A DNA stretch of 64,000 nt. It comes from Sphingobacterium alkalisoli. Its GTDB lineage: Bacteria; Bacteroidota; Bacteroidia; Sphingobacteriales; Sphingobacteriaceae. The translations under genes and the position numbers were made by a program. How positions within the stretch are numbered: the stretch's first letter is position 1; each line of letters opens with the position of its first letter. The notes beneath the pieces were generated by a model. It made no database searches and had not been told where the DNA came from. It saw only the letters and a program-made list of their open reading frames with translations. This document shows, piece by piece, positions 19,245 through 27,828 of the stretch. Where the stretch lies: the NCBI RefSeq assembly GCF_005049105.1, contig NZ_SUKA01000003.1, forward strand, positions 744,001 to 808,000, given 5' to 3'.

Positions 19245-19387
19245 GCATTCATAATCGGTTATTTCGAATGGTTTTGTCAAAATTCTTTCATTTCCCTAAT
19301 GAATTTTTAAAAAGTTAAAATTTCCATTACATTTCTAAAAACCAGAACATATAAACTATATACCCACATATTTAGTATAAGTTTATT

Positions 19388-19418
19388 TTTGGATTATAAG
19401 CAGAATTTAACACTTTTG
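19388..19418 (+). promoter_or_regulatory. Candidate promoter of fabG
   Basis: TTTG at 19388-19391, 19-nt spacer, then CACTTTTG at 19411-19418, one base off the TAnnTTTG consensus. The first element can also be read as TATTTTTG. It lies about 56 bases before the chosen start. Confidence 0.45.
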
Positions 19419-19473
19419 TGGTGAGAATGGAATAGCGTGGGGAACGTGTGTGTTTAAAAAAATCAAATTACAT

Positions 19474-20217
19474 ATGAAATTACTTGAGGGAAAAACTGCT
19501 TTAGTAACAGGAGCTTCAAAAGGAATAGGTCGTAAAATTGCTGAAGTATTTGCCCAACAAGGGGCCAATGTAGCCTTCACCTACTTATCATCAGTGGAAA
19601 AAGGCCAAGCATTAGAACAAGAATTACAAGCTTTTGGAACGCAGGTAAAAGGTTATCGCTCCGATGCTTCCAAATTTATCGAAGCAGAGCAATTAATAGA
19701 TGGTATAGTAGCCGATTTCGGAACCGTTGATATCGTCGTTAATAATGCAGGCATTACCAAAGATGGCCTACTAATGCGCATGACTGAAGAAAACTGGGAT
19801 GACGTGATTAATGTCAACCTGAAATCAATTTTCAATATATCTAAAGCTGTTTCCAAAGTGATGATGAAAAACCGTAAAGGAAGCATCATCAACATGAGTT
19901 CGGTCGTAGGCGTACAAGGTAATGCCGGACAGGCAAATTATGCTGCTTCGAAAGCGGGTATCATCGGGTTTTCAAAATCCCTTGCAAAAGAACTGGGCTC
20001 GCGTAATATCCGGACCAATGTTGTCGCTCCAGGATTTATCCGTACAGAGATGACTGATGTATTGGATCCGAAAGTAGTTGCAGGATGGGAAGCTAATATC
20101 CCATTAAAGCGTGCCGGCGAAGCAGAAGATGTGGCCAATGCATGTCTATTCTTAGCTTCAGATCTTTCCGGATACATCAATGGCCAGGTATTACCTGTCT
20201 GTGGTGGAATGTTATAG
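19474..20217 (+). CDS. fabG: 3-oxoacyl-[ACP] reductase, FabG-type SDR
   Basis: 247 residues from ATG 19474 (MKLLEGKTALVTGASKGIGR); an upstream in-frame GTG at 19450 adds only eight residues. NADPH-binding TGASKGIG is at about 11-18, NNAG near 87, and catalytic Ser/Tyr/Lys in MSSVVGVQGNAGQANYAASK. The ending SDLSGYINGQVLPVCGGML is typical of FabG. It reduces 3-oxoacyl-ACP in fatty acid elongation. A long hairpin follows its stop, then a LuxE-like gene on the same strand. Confidence 0.9.
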   Translation: MKLLEGKTALVTGASKGIGRKIAEVFAQQGANVAFTYLSSVEKGQALEQELQAFGTQVKGYRSDASKFIEAEQLIDGIVADFGTVDIVVNNAGITKDGLLMRMTEENWDDVINVNLKSIFNISKAVSKVMMKNRKGSIINMSSVVGVQGNAGQANYAASKAGIIGFSKSLAKELGSRNIRTNVVAPGFIRTEMTDVLDPKVVAGWEANIPLKRAGEAEDVANACLFLASDLSGYINGQVLPVCGGML

Positions 20218-20242
20218 ACATTACATATTCTAAAATAGCCGC

Positions 20243-20290
20243 GTTATCAATGAAACAAGAGCAAACCATGGTTTTTGTTTCATCGATAAC
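20243..20290 (+). terminator. Long hairpin between fabG and the LuxE-like gene
   Basis: GTTATCAATGAAACAA pairs with TTGTTTCATCGATAAC, a 16-bp stem with one mismatch. The loop contains a small palindrome (AAACCATGGTTT). It ends 13 bases before the next start codon and lacks a clean T-run, so it may be a terminator, a processing site or a translational control element. Confidence 0.5.
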
Positions 20291-20303
20291 CTAAGTTTGC
20301 AAC

Positions 20304-21278
20304 ATGGTAGCACATCTTTTTGATATTTCGGATGATGATCAATTTAATGTGGCCGCATTAGCCACATTCCGCTACCAATATGAACATACAGCAATCTATA
20401 GACAGTATGTAACGTATCTCGGTATACAGCCCGCGCAGATCGACCATTATACAAAAATTCCGTTTTTACCCATTCAATTTTTCAAAACACAGTCAATTAT
20501 TGCCGACGATAAGACCCCTGAAATCACATTTACCAGTTCGGGCACTACAGGCATGGTAACCAGCCAACATCAGGTCGCTGATATTCAATTATACGAACGC
20601 AGTTTTCGCAACGCATTCGAACTGTTCTATGGAAATGTAAACGATATAGCCGTCCTAGCTCTCCTTCCATCCTATCTCGAGCGTACGGGATCAAGCCTTA
20701 TTTATATGGTAGATGATTTAATCCGCGCCTCCCAACAGAAAGAAAGCAATTATTTTCTTTATAATCATGAAGATCTAAATCAGACATTACAAGAATTGCA
20801 GGTTAAGGGTACAAAGACCATACTCATTGGGGTTACCTATGCCCTACTAGATTTTATCGATACGTACAGGCTTGATTTTCCCGAGCTCATTGTTATGGAA
20901 ACCGGCGGTATGAAAGGCCAACGGAAAGAAATGGTACGCCACGAGCTCCATGCGCTATTGTGTAAAGGATTTGGAACCACTGCCATTCACTCCGAATATG
21001 GCATGACCGAACTACTATCGCAAGGCTATTCCTACGGACAGGGTCTTTTTAAAACACCCCCATGGATGAAAATATTGATTCGCGACACCAATGATCCGCT
21101 AACCTTGCTCGACAACAAAAAAACAGGTGCAATAAATGTCATTGATCTGGCAAACTATTACTCCTGCTCGTTTATCGCCACCCAAGATCTAGGTAAATAC
21201 CACGAAAATGGTGATTTCGAAATCCTCGGCCGCTTTGATAACGCCGACATTCGCGGCTGCAACCTATTGGTTCAATAA
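20304..21278 (+). CDS. LuxE-like acyl-protein synthetase
   Basis: 324 residues with the LuxE/phenylacetate-CoA-ligase-like adenylating fold: IPFLPIQFFKTQSI (about 51-64), the ATP-binding loop FTSSGTTGM (about 78-86), EYGMTELLSQGYS near 232, and a C-terminal IATQDLGKYHENGDFEILGRFDNADIRGC. LuxE activates fatty acids as acyl-AMP and transfers them to a cysteine. No luciferase operon is present, so Bacteroidota members of this family probably activate another acyl group. It lies downstream of fabG, which fits lipid or acyl metabolism. Confidence 0.8.
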   Translation: MVAHLFDISDDDQFNVAALATFRYQYEHTAIYRQYVTYLGIQPAQIDHYTKIPFLPIQFFKTQSIIADDKTPEITFTSSGTTGMVTSQHQVADIQLYERSFRNAFELFYGNVNDIAVLALLPSYLERTGSSLIYMVDDLIRASQQKESNYFLYNHEDLNQTLQELQVKGTKTILIGVTYALLDFIDTYRLDFPELIVMETGGMKGQRKEMVRHELHALLCKGFGTTAIHSEYGMTELLSQGYSYGQGLFKTPPWMKILIRDTNDPLTLLDNKKTGAINVIDLANYYSCSFIATQDLGKYHENGDFEILGRFDNADIRGCNLLVQ

Positions 21279-21306
21279 GACTTTCGTCATACCCCAAGTT
21301 GGCCAC

Positions 21307-22173
21307 TTACTGCAAACTCGGATCATTGAAGGTATTACCCGCATTCATATCTCCGGTATCATACCCTTTCTTAAACCAGTATGCTCGTTGCTCCGAGGTA
21401 CCGTGCGTAAAAGATTCCGGATTAGCATGCCCTGTTGCCTGCTCCTGAAGATGATCATCACCAACTGCTGCCGCAGCCTGCATCCCATCTACAATATCAT
21501 CATAGGTCAATTCAATGTCCGTTAGTTTGTTGACATGATGAGCCCATACACCAGCATAAAAATCCGCTTGCAACTCCGTCATAACCGAAATTTTATTGTA
21601 GTCCCGTTCGCTCATCTGCGCCCGCATGGCATTGGTCTTATCCATCACACCAAATACATTCTGAATATGATGTCCCACTTCATGGGCAATTACATAAGCC
21701 AAAGCAAATTCACCTTCCGCACCAAACTTTTCTGATAATTCTCTATTAAAACCTAGATCGAGATACACCTTTTTGTCAGCAGGGCAGTAAAACGGACCAA
21801 AATGCGACTGTCCATAACCACATCCTTCCGTTGCCGTACCTTCCGTATAGATAACCATAGCTGGTTTCGGATAAGCCTCCCCTGCCTGCTTGAATAAATT
21901 AGACCATACATCATCCGTACTGGCCAGCACGACATCGGCAAAATCCAATAGTCGATCCTCTTCCGGAGTAGACTGATACTCCCCTTGCTGGGTTGCATTC
22001 ACCGCACTACCACCCCCCATCTGATCCAATATCTGCGAAGGGTCCCCGCCCAGTAATAAACTAACCACCAGTACGATCACCCCGCCAATACCACCAAGCG
22101 TGAGTTTCTGTCCACCAGACATTCCCCTTCTATCCTCAATATTTCCGCCTCTACGGCCACCTTGCCATTTCAT
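21307..22173 (-). CDS. Neutral zinc metallopeptidase, YpfJ family
   Basis: 288 residues. The N-terminus is basic and glycine-rich (KWQGGRRGGNIEDRRGMSGG), followed by one transmembrane helix (LTLGGIGGVIVLVVSLLLGG, about 25-44). The zinc-binding HEVGHHIQ motif is near residue 162. The family segment YCPADKKVYLDLGF precedes it, and ELQADFYAGVWAHH supplies the third ligand. A C-terminal GTSEQRAYWFKKGY is typical. Membrane-anchored putative protease of unknown substrate. It converges with the LuxE-like gene, with 28 bases between the stops. Confidence 0.88.
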   Translation of the reverse strand: MKWQGGRRGGNIEDRRGMSGGQKLTLGGIGGVIVLVVSLLLGGDPSQILDQMGGGSAVNATQQGEYQSTPEEDRLLDFADVVLASTDDVWSNLFKQAGEAYPKPAMVIYTEGTATEGCGYGQSHFGPFYCPADKKVYLDLGFNRELSEKFGAEGEFALAYVIAHEVGHHIQNVFGVMDKTNAMRAQMSERDYNKISVMTELQADFYAGVWAHHVNKLTDIELTYDDIVDGMQAAAAVGDDHLQEQATGHANPESFTHGTSEQRAYWFKKGYDTGDMNAGNTFNDPSLQ

Positions 22174-22271
22174 AATTCAGCTATTTAATGATTAACAAAT
22201 TTTTTCCAATCAATAATACAAAATCTCTGCCACAACTTTCTTACCACATAAGTAATATTAATGGGAAGTGA

Positions 22272-22773
22272 AAAATGAAGGTTTATTTTATTCATCTTTT
22301 TTGCCCACCGCATTACCTTTCCGTCGTTGCCACGACAGGGCTTCTTCTTTTTTCATTTATTATTTGTAATTCAAAGGCATTCAAGAGCCTCTTCGAGGGT
22401 TCTCCTTGACGAGAAAGAAGCAAAGAGTCAAGACTTGGTCAATATTACGCTAAAAGCTTTTGGATTTACTAAATAGCTCCAAGCCGTTTCACTTGGGGGA
22501 TCTGTTCTTAACGCAAATCCAAAAGCTTTCTTAACGCTACATCGACCTAGGTCGTCCTTTTCGGTTCAGCTGAAGTATAAAATAATATTTAAGGATAAAG
22601 CACCATCCTTTTATACCCGACAAATGTCGCCTTGGCGGGTCGACAATAGCAGGAATGGTGCACCGTCGTGTCGAGCCGGCGCAGCGACGAGTTTTGGACA
22701 CTTTTGCGGTCAAAAGTGTCGACCTGTCGCGGTCCAAGCGACAAAAGAAAAATAATTAAAATAAACCTTCATT
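22272..22773. repeat. Structured ~500-bp repeat, copy 2 (inverted)
   Basis: Inverted copy of the element at 10956-11460, with about fifteen differences by eye. The strong hairpin GACACTTTTG-CGGT-CAAAAGTGTC is kept at 22697-22720. The right terminal repeat is degraded (AAAATAATTAAAATAAACC instead of the perfect inverted match in copy 1). A one-base deletion near the AAGAGCCTCTT stretch and a CAG-to-TAG change break the frame open in copy 1. The remaining parts of the 22174-22870 gap hold no gene. Confidence 0.9.
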
Positions 22774-22870
22774 AACATCAACACTAAAAAACACTGCCTT
22801 TACACCTTCGAATTTGCTAATACGCTTCAAAAAGATTTTAATTTCGTATTTTCGCGCAAAATCAAATCAG

Positions 22871-23449
22871 ATGAGTTTAGAGAAACAACTTATAGCACGC
22901 AGTGGAGGAAAATGTGAATTATGTACCGCTACGGAAAGCCTTTCCGCATACCAAGTACCACCCACATCAGTAGCAAATAGCGACAACAGTATTTTGGTAT
23001 GTCAAACCTGTCTTGCACAGATTGAAAAAAAAGAGCAATTGAATCCAGCACACTGGCGCGTATTGTCGGATACCATGTGGTCTGAGTATCCCGCTGTACA
23101 AGTAGTAGCGTGGAGAATATTAAGCCGATTACGGAATGAAAGCTGGGCATCCGATAATCTGGAAATTCTATACTTAGATGATGCAAACCTAGAATGGGCC
23201 AAGAAAACAGGTGATCACGAACAGGATGGTACCGTAGAATTCCACCAAGATTCCAATGGAACCCGGCTTTATGAGGGCGATACCGTCGTTCTTACGAAAA
23301 CTTTAGATGTTAAAGGGTCCTCTTTAAGTGCCAAACTAGGAACAGTAGTCAAAAACATAAAATTAGTAGCTGATAATACCGAACAAATCGAAGGGAAAGT
23401 AGAAGGACAAACGATCGTCATTCTTACCAAATATCTTCGAAAGGGTTAG
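22871..23449 (+). CDS. phnA: PhnA-type zinc-ribbon protein
   Basis: 192 residues from ATG 22871 (MSLEKQLIARSGGKCELC); an upstream in-frame ATG at 22814 would add 19 residues unlike the family. An N-terminal zinc ribbon has CELC (about 15-18) and CQTC (about 45-48). The C-terminal PhnA domain reads DSNGTRLYEGDTVVLTKTLDVKGSS, then KLGTVVKNIKLV and IEGKVEGQTIVILTKYLRK. Despite the name from E. coli phosphonate genes, the family function is unsettled. No phosphonate genes are nearby. It ends 23 bases from the convergent deacetylase gene. Confidence 0.88.
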   Translation: MSLEKQLIARSGGKCELCTATESLSAYQVPPTSVANSDNSILVCQTCLAQIEKKEQLNPAHWRVLSDTMWSEYPAVQVVAWRILSRLRNESWASDNLEILYLDDANLEWAKKTGDHEQDGTVEFHQDSNGTRLYEGDTVVLTKTLDVKGSSLSAKLGTVVKNIKLVADNTEQIEGKVEGQTIVILTKYLRKG

Positions 23450-23472
23450 CAAAAGATCATTCCAGTTGATTA

Positions 23473-24438
23473 TTAATATCTTCTGGGATAATCTTCCATA
23501 AACTCAAACTGATAATCTTCCTGCTTTAAGCTATCAATAAGTGCTGTCAAGAGCGCCTGCCCTTTCTTGTTCTGAAACATATCGTCATGCATGAGCAACA
23601 CCACGTTGTTAGGTGTAAGGGCGCTCTTGTTGTTCATAAAGTTTCGGATCCGATGATAGACCTCTCCCACAGACTGTATAGGTTTACCGGTCAAGCCATG
23701 AATTCGCCATTCGACATCCCAGCCGTATATTTTGTATCCATTCGTGTATAATAGGTCTGCTGTACTTGATCCACTTTGTAGATCTATCTTACGCACATCG
23801 TCATAGATCCATATATTTCGGCCAGGCAAACGGATAATTTTATGCGTTAAGGCCAGATCGATCTCATTCTTTTCAAAATCAGCAACCGCTGTGTTCGGAT
23901 TACTATAAAATGCACTGAACCGGTTCATTCCATGCGTATAAGAGTGGTTGTAACAACCGACTAAGGGATTAGATCTGTATTTTTCCAAATCTCTTTTCAG
24001 GCGCTTGCTCATATTAGCATGCCGCCCCACCAAAAACGCATTTATTTTTATACCCTTTGCTGTTGCAATCGAATCAATCGCTGAACTACCAATCAGGGGA
24101 CCATCATCGAATGTCAGGTACACATGTTTAGGCTTTTTATCAAATTCCTTTCGCAGAGAATCCTTCAAACGCCTTTTCTGCATCTTAATATCCACCGGGT
24201 TGATACTGTCAACCAGAAATGTAATTAAATTCTTTTGCAATGAATCCCATTTGGTCAGCAATAAAGGACTATTTTGTGGTTCCGGTTGTATCGTTATAGA
24301 ATCAACATCCAGTGCTACGGTATCCGTCGTCGCAACGTAAGCCAAGGTCGTGCTTGAGCTGCGTTGACAGGACGAGAACTCCAATAAAGTAAGAATTGAT
24401 AATATGAGCAGCATGTTCCCTCTCCCGATCTTTGCCAT
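23473..24438 (-). CDS. Polysaccharide deacetylase-family lipoprotein
   Basis: 321 residues with a lipobox (LTLLEFSSCQRS), so probably anchored in the envelope. The NodB-type motif 1, VYLTFDDGP, is near residue 105. The metal-binding histidines follow in YNHSYTHGMNRF, and a late motif reads NNVVLLMHDDMF. It would remove acetyl groups from peptidoglycan or another N-acetyl-sugar polymer in the periplasm. The substrate cannot be assigned. It is a single gene; the phnA stop lies 23 bases past its end. Confidence 0.85.
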   Translation of the reverse strand: MAKIGRGNMLLILSILTLLEFSSCQRSSSTTLAYVATTDTVALDVDSITIQPEPQNSPLLLTKWDSLQKNLITFLVDSINPVDIKMQKRRLKDSLRKEFDKKPKHVYLTFDDGPLIGSSAIDSIATAKGIKINAFLVGRHANMSKRLKRDLEKYRSNPLVGCYNHSYTHGMNRFSAFYSNPNTAVADFEKNEIDLALTHKIIRLPGRNIWIYDDVRKIDLQSGSSTADLLYTNGYKIYGWDVEWRIHGLTGKPIQSVGEVYHRIRNFMNNKSALTPNNVVLLMHDDMFQNKKGQALLTALIDSLKQEDYQFEFMEDYPRRY

Positions 24439-24753
24439 GTTATACCACGAAATTAAGTGTGTATTAAATTAGACGCAAAAATAACCTTTTTTTGAACAAA
24501 ATACCCAATCTCAATTAAAATATTTTCTTTCATCATCTTATGTCTGATTATGTCTAAGCCTCACCTCTTACAATCTCATGCGTTAACACCAATCATATTC
24601 CCTTCGAAGCTGGAAAAATATAGACCGATCCGATAGATTTTATTATATAAAATAAATTAAACACCTTATCTTAGCAGCCTAAAAGAAAATTGTTAAAAAA
24701 ATAAACAATTGGCTATCGGTCACCGGTAGAGATGGTTACTTTTACAGAAGTAT
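24439..24753. promoter_or_regulatory. Intergenic region and metNIQ leader with two hairpins
   Basis: A 315-bp gap between the divergent deacetylase and metN genes. Near its right end TATCTTAG (one base off TAnnTTTG) could be a -7 element. It is followed by two stems: AATTGTT pairing with AACAATT, and CTATCGG-TCA-CCGGTAG about 25 bases before the metN ATG. No known SAM riboswitch consensus is recognised. The rest is AT-rich with no gene. Confidence 0.35.
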
Positions 24754-25500
24754 ATGATTCATCTAGATAAGGTAAGTAAGGTATTTCACAAAAAAAATAG
24801 CCGAGTGAATGCGTTGAAAGACATTACGCTACACATCGAAAAAGGAGATATCTTTGGTATCATAGGTTCATCCGGAGCTGGCAAAAGTACGTTAATCCGT
24901 ACAATCAACCTACTCGAAAGACCCACCTCAGGGCATATTTTCTGGGATAAGATTGATTTGGCTCAATTGGGAGACAAGGCACTTATTCAGGTACGCCGTA
25001 AAATAGGTATGATATTCCAGCAATTTAACCTCCTCTCCTCCCGCACCGTGTACGACAATATTGGCTTCCCGCTTGAACTCATTGGCACACCTAGCAAGGT
25101 GATCCGGGATAAGGTGGAGCGCTTACTTACATTGGTGGATCTGCTTGATAAAAAAGACGAGTATCCCGCTAATCTATCCGGTGGACAAAAACAACGGGTG
25201 GCTATCGGCAGGGCATTGGCCTCAGATCCCGAGATATTACTTTGTGATGAGGCTACCAGCGCACTCGATCCCCATACTACGCGATCGATACTTGCCCTTT
25301 TGAAAAAAATAAACCGCGAATTGGACATAACCATCATCCTTATCACGCATGAAATGGAAGTTGTCCGCGCGATATGCAACAGGGTCGCAGTGATTGCACA
25401 AGGTGAGATCATTGAGCAGAACGATGTAGAATCCCTATTTTTAAATCCGCAATCGCAGGTTGCCAAAGATCTACTCAATCCATCCTTACGAATCGATTAA
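24754..25500 (+). CDS. metN: Methionine ABC transporter ATP-binding protein MetN
   Basis: 248 residues. ABC ATPase motifs: Walker A GSSGAGKS (about 37-44), Q-loop IFQQFNLL, signature LSGGQKQR, Walker [13 protein letters not shown], and switch ITHE. It energises uptake of D/L-methionine with MetI and MetQ. It is about 95 residues shorter than E. coli MetN because the C-terminal NIL/ACT-like domain that mediates methionine feedback is absent. First gene of metNIQ. Confidence 0.9.
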   Translation: MIHLDKVSKVFHKKNSRVNALKDITLHIEKGDIFGIIGSSGAGKSTLIRTINLLERPTSGHIFWDKIDLAQLGDKALIQVRRKIGMIFQQFNLLSSRTVYDNIGFPLELIGTPSKVIRDKVERLLTLVDLLDKKDEYPANLSGGQKQRVAIGRALASDPEILLCDEATSALDPHTTRSILALLKKINRELDITIILITHEMEVVRAICNRVAVIAQGEIIEQNDVESLFLNPQSQVAKDLLNPSLRID

Positions 25501-25522
25501 CTTATAAAGTACGGTATAATAT

Positions 25523-26179
25523 ATGTCTGAAGGAATATTCTGGTTATTATTAAAAGGCACTTGGGAAACAATTTTCATGACCTTTACATCTGGATTTTTC
25601 AGCTTTTGTATCGGTTTACCGTTGGGCGTTTTTTTGTTCATCAGTCGCCCCGGTCAATTGATGGAAACCCCCTCCTTGTACCGTACAGTAGCCTTCTTTG
25701 TAAATGTATTTCGTTCCATCCCGTTTATTATTCTCATTGTTTGGATGATTCCATTCACCCGGATGCTGGTCGGAACGTCAATTGGTATGCAAGCCGCAAT
25801 TGTACCCCTCAGCATAGGTGCAGCACCCTTTGTAGCCCGTCTCGTCGAAAATTGCTTATTGGAGATCCCGCACGGTCTTATTGAGGCCGCCCGTGCCATG
25901 GGAGCTACTCCTATGCAAGTTGTCCGTAAGGTATTGATCCCTGAAGCATTACCGGCATTGATCAATAGTGCATCCGTCACGCTGATTACACTGGTAGGGT
26001 ATTCTGCCATGGGTGGCGCAGTAGGTGCCGGCGGATTAGGACACATTGGTTATCAATATGGATACGTAGGCTATGATGCGCTGATCATGAACATGGTGCT
26101 GGTATTGCTCGTTGGCATTGTCTTCCTCATACAATTCATTGGCGATAGGCTATCAAGACGTGTAGACCATCGTAAATAA
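25523..26179 (+). CDS. metI: Methionine ABC transporter permease MetI
   Basis: 218 residues with five hydrophobic segments. The EAA loop (VENCLLEIPHGLIEAARAMG then ATPMQVVRKVLIPEALP) contacts MetN. Early segments FVNVFRSIPFIILIVWMIPFTR and the ending YSAMGGAVGAGGLGHIGYQYGY are typical of D-methionine permeases. Lies 22 bases behind metN and is followed by metQ. Confidence 0.93.
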   Translation: MSEGIFWLLLKGTWETIFMTFTSGFFSFCIGLPLGVFLFISRPGQLMETPSLYRTVAFFVNVFRSIPFIILIVWMIPFTRMLVGTSIGMQAAIVPLSIGAAPFVARLVENCLLEIPHGLIEAARAMGATPMQVVRKVLIPEALPALINSASVTLITLVGYSAMGGAVGAGGLGHIGYQYGYVGYDALIMNMVLVLLVGIVFLIQFIGDRLSRRVDHRK

Positions 26180-26243
26180 CAAAGCTCAAGGCCTCTATCA
26201 GAAAGTCAATTAATTAGGTTAACTTACACCGTTAAAATATAGT

Positions 26244-27050
26244 ATGAATACAACATTCAAATCAATCATCGGTTTTGTGGTCATTACCCTTACCTTATCC
26301 TGCTCTTCTAACTCCAACAATGAAAATGTATTGAAGGTAGGCGTACAAACCGGGCCGGAGTACATCCTGGCCGAAACAGCCAAAAAAGTAGCGAAGGAAA
26401 AATACGATCTGGATGTCGAGCTCGTTACCTTCAGCGATTACGTAATGCCTAACGAAGCACTGCAGCAAAAAGACATCGATGCCAATGTCTTTCAGAACAG
26501 ACCCTACTTGGATGTACAAGCAAAAAACAGAGGCTATGAATTCGAAGTATTGGGTAATACATTTGTTTATCCGATGGCAGGATACTCCAAAAAAATAACC
26601 TCCATCGAACAGCTTAAAGACGAAGATACGATCGTTATCCCAAATGACCCCACCAATCTGGGAAGAGCCCTACTACTGCTTCAGGAAGTCGGTCTAATTA
26701 AACTAACGGATAGCAGCAACTTACTTCCAACGCTACAGGACATTACAGAGAACAAGAAAAACCTGCGGATTTTAGAACTTGAAGCACCTCAGTTGCCTCG
26801 TACACTCGACGACGATCAAGTAACAGTAGCAGTAATCAATAATAATTTTGCGGCTAGCCATCAGCTTACCGCCAAAAGAGATGGTATATTTATAGAGAGT
26901 GAGAAATCCCCGTACGTAAATATTATCGTAAGCCGCAAAGACAATAAAGACGACGTAAAACTTGCTAATTTTGTGAAATCCTATCAATCCGATGAGGTTG
27001 CGCAAGCAGCAGAGGAAGCCTTTAAAGGTGGTGCCATCAAAGGGTGGTAG
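26244..27050 (+). CDS. metQ: Methionine-binding lipoprotein MetQ (NLPA family)
   Basis: 268 residues with signal and lipobox (LTLSCSSN). NLPA features: LKVGVQTGPEYILAETAKKVA, VTFSDYVMPNEALQQKDIDANVFQNRPYL, FVYPMAGYS, and IVIPNDPTNLGRALLLLQ. These line the methionine cleft in characterised MetQ proteins. Completes the metNIQ transporter and feeds methionine to the MetI channel. Located on the periplasmic side as a lipoprotein. Confidence 0.93.
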   Translation: MNTTFKSIIGFVVITLTLSCSSNSNNENVLKVGVQTGPEYILAETAKKVAKEKYDLDVELVTFSDYVMPNEALQQKDIDANVFQNRPYLDVQAKNRGYEFEVLGNTFVYPMAGYSKKITSIEQLKDEDTIVIPNDPTNLGRALLLLQEVGLIKLTDSSNLLPTLQDITENKKNLRILELEAPQLPRTLDDDQVTVAVINNNFAASHQLTAKRDGIFIESEKSPYVNIIVSRKDNKDDVKLANFVKSYQSDEVAQAAEEAFKGGAIKGW

Positions 27051-27130
27051 AAAACGATGGACATCAAACGTCTAGCAATCAGCGTAAAAAGGCAGCATCT
27101 GCAATCAGAAGCGCACTTTTTTGAAATAAA

Positions 27131-27162
27131 TTTTGCAAATAAGAGTAGAATTTCTACTTTTG
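27131..27162 (+). promoter_or_regulatory. Promoter of the tRNA-Ser gene
   Basis: TTTTG at 27131-27135, 19-nt spacer, then a perfect -7 element TACTTTTG at 27155-27162. The tRNA starts 5 bases later, which matches a TSS at or next to its first base. This is the clearest Bacteroidota promoter in the window. Confidence 0.8.
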
Positions 27163-27166
27163 TCGC

Positions 27167-27251
27167 GGAGAGCTGGCAGAGTGGTCGAATGCGGCGGTCT
27201 TGAAAACCGTTAACTGTCACAGGTTCGGGGGTTCGAATCCCTCGCTCTCCG
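27167..27251 (+). tRNA. tRNA-Ser(UGA)
   Basis: 85 nt, class II. The acceptor stem GGAGAGC pairs with GCTCTCC, discriminator G. The anticodon loop CTTGAAA gives UGA, reading UCA codons. It has a variable arm (ACTGTCACAGGT region) and a T loop with GGTTCGAATCC. CCA is not encoded. It is preceded by a good promoter and followed by a hairpin terminator. An AT-rich accessory gene stretch begins downstream. Confidence 0.97.
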
Positions 27252-27254
27252 CAG

Positions 27255-27285
27255 AAAAATCCCATCAGAAATGATGGGATTTTTT
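27255..27285 (+). terminator. Rho-independent terminator of tRNA-Ser
   Basis: AAAATCCCATCA, GAAA loop, TGATGGGATTTTTT: a perfect stem running into a T-run, 3 bases after the tRNA. Confidence 0.9.
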
Positions 27286-27358
27286 GCATTGCGAAAGATT
27301 TGGGGAATAATTCTGTCAATGAATTCCGTAAAATAGAACCCAAAAACACGAGCGAATT

Positions 27359-27727
27359 ATGAAAAATATCGAAACGAATCCATTATTAAAAAGAAACGTA
27401 GAAATAACCAGAGACTATTTTGCTTTTCTCGATCGGCATTTGTCTGATATTGTAGAGGGAAAAACCACAGAGATGCTAAAATTAAACGAAATAGCAGATG
27501 CTTTATGCGTATCCCATAAGCACCTGACCCACACTATTCAACAGACAATGGGACAGCACCCCTGCCACTTTTATGATTTGAAAATAATAGAAATAGCAAA
27601 AGAAATGCTGTTAGGCACCAATATACCTATTGCTGAAATCGCCCGAAAACTAACCTATGATCCTTCCAACTTTTCAAAGTTTTTCAAAAAATGGACAGGT
27701 GAAACTCCAGGAGAATTCAGAAAATAA
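27359..27727 (+). CDS. Short AraC-family regulator (DNA-binding domain only)
   Basis: 122 residues, essentially only the AraC/XylS double helix-turn-helix. The first HTH is LKLNEIADALCVSHKHLTHTIQQ; the second is IPIAEIARKLTYDPSNFSKFFKKWTGETPGEFRK, with the usual F..FFKK..G.TP ending. No ligand-binding domain is present. It precedes the SDR gene by about 100 bases on the same strand and may regulate it. Codon use is AT-rich like its downstream neighbours. Confidence 0.85.
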   Translation: MKNIETNPLLKRNVEITRDYFAFLDRHLSDIVEGKTTEMLKLNEIADALCVSHKHLTHTIQQTMGQHPCHFYDLKIIEIAKEMLLGTNIPIAEIARKLTYDPSNFSKFFKKWTGETPGEFRK

Positions 27728-27828
27728 CAAAAGAATTTTCGAATTTCTAACATCTTACGAAAAGTTCACCATAGATACGTGACTTTCATTGTGGATTTTT
27801 GTATAATAACATTTAAAAAATTACACAA

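Noticed and set aside
20304-21278. A bioluminescence operon from the LuxE-like gene plus the luciferase-like gene at 9957
   Set aside because: They lie 9 kb apart without luxA/B, luxC or luxD. Both belong to broad families.
11461-22271. The repeat-bracketed block as a composite transposon
   Set aside because: No transposase or target duplications. The genes inside include housekeeping mqo and fabG, so only inversion potential is claimed.
22537-22737. Short minus-strand frame inside repeat copy 2
   Set aside because: It does not match the frame open in copy 1 and has no start context; a by-product of the structured repeat.
24600-24753. SAM riboswitch before metN
   Set aside because: The conserved SAM-I or SAM-II core sequences are not seen; only two generic stems.
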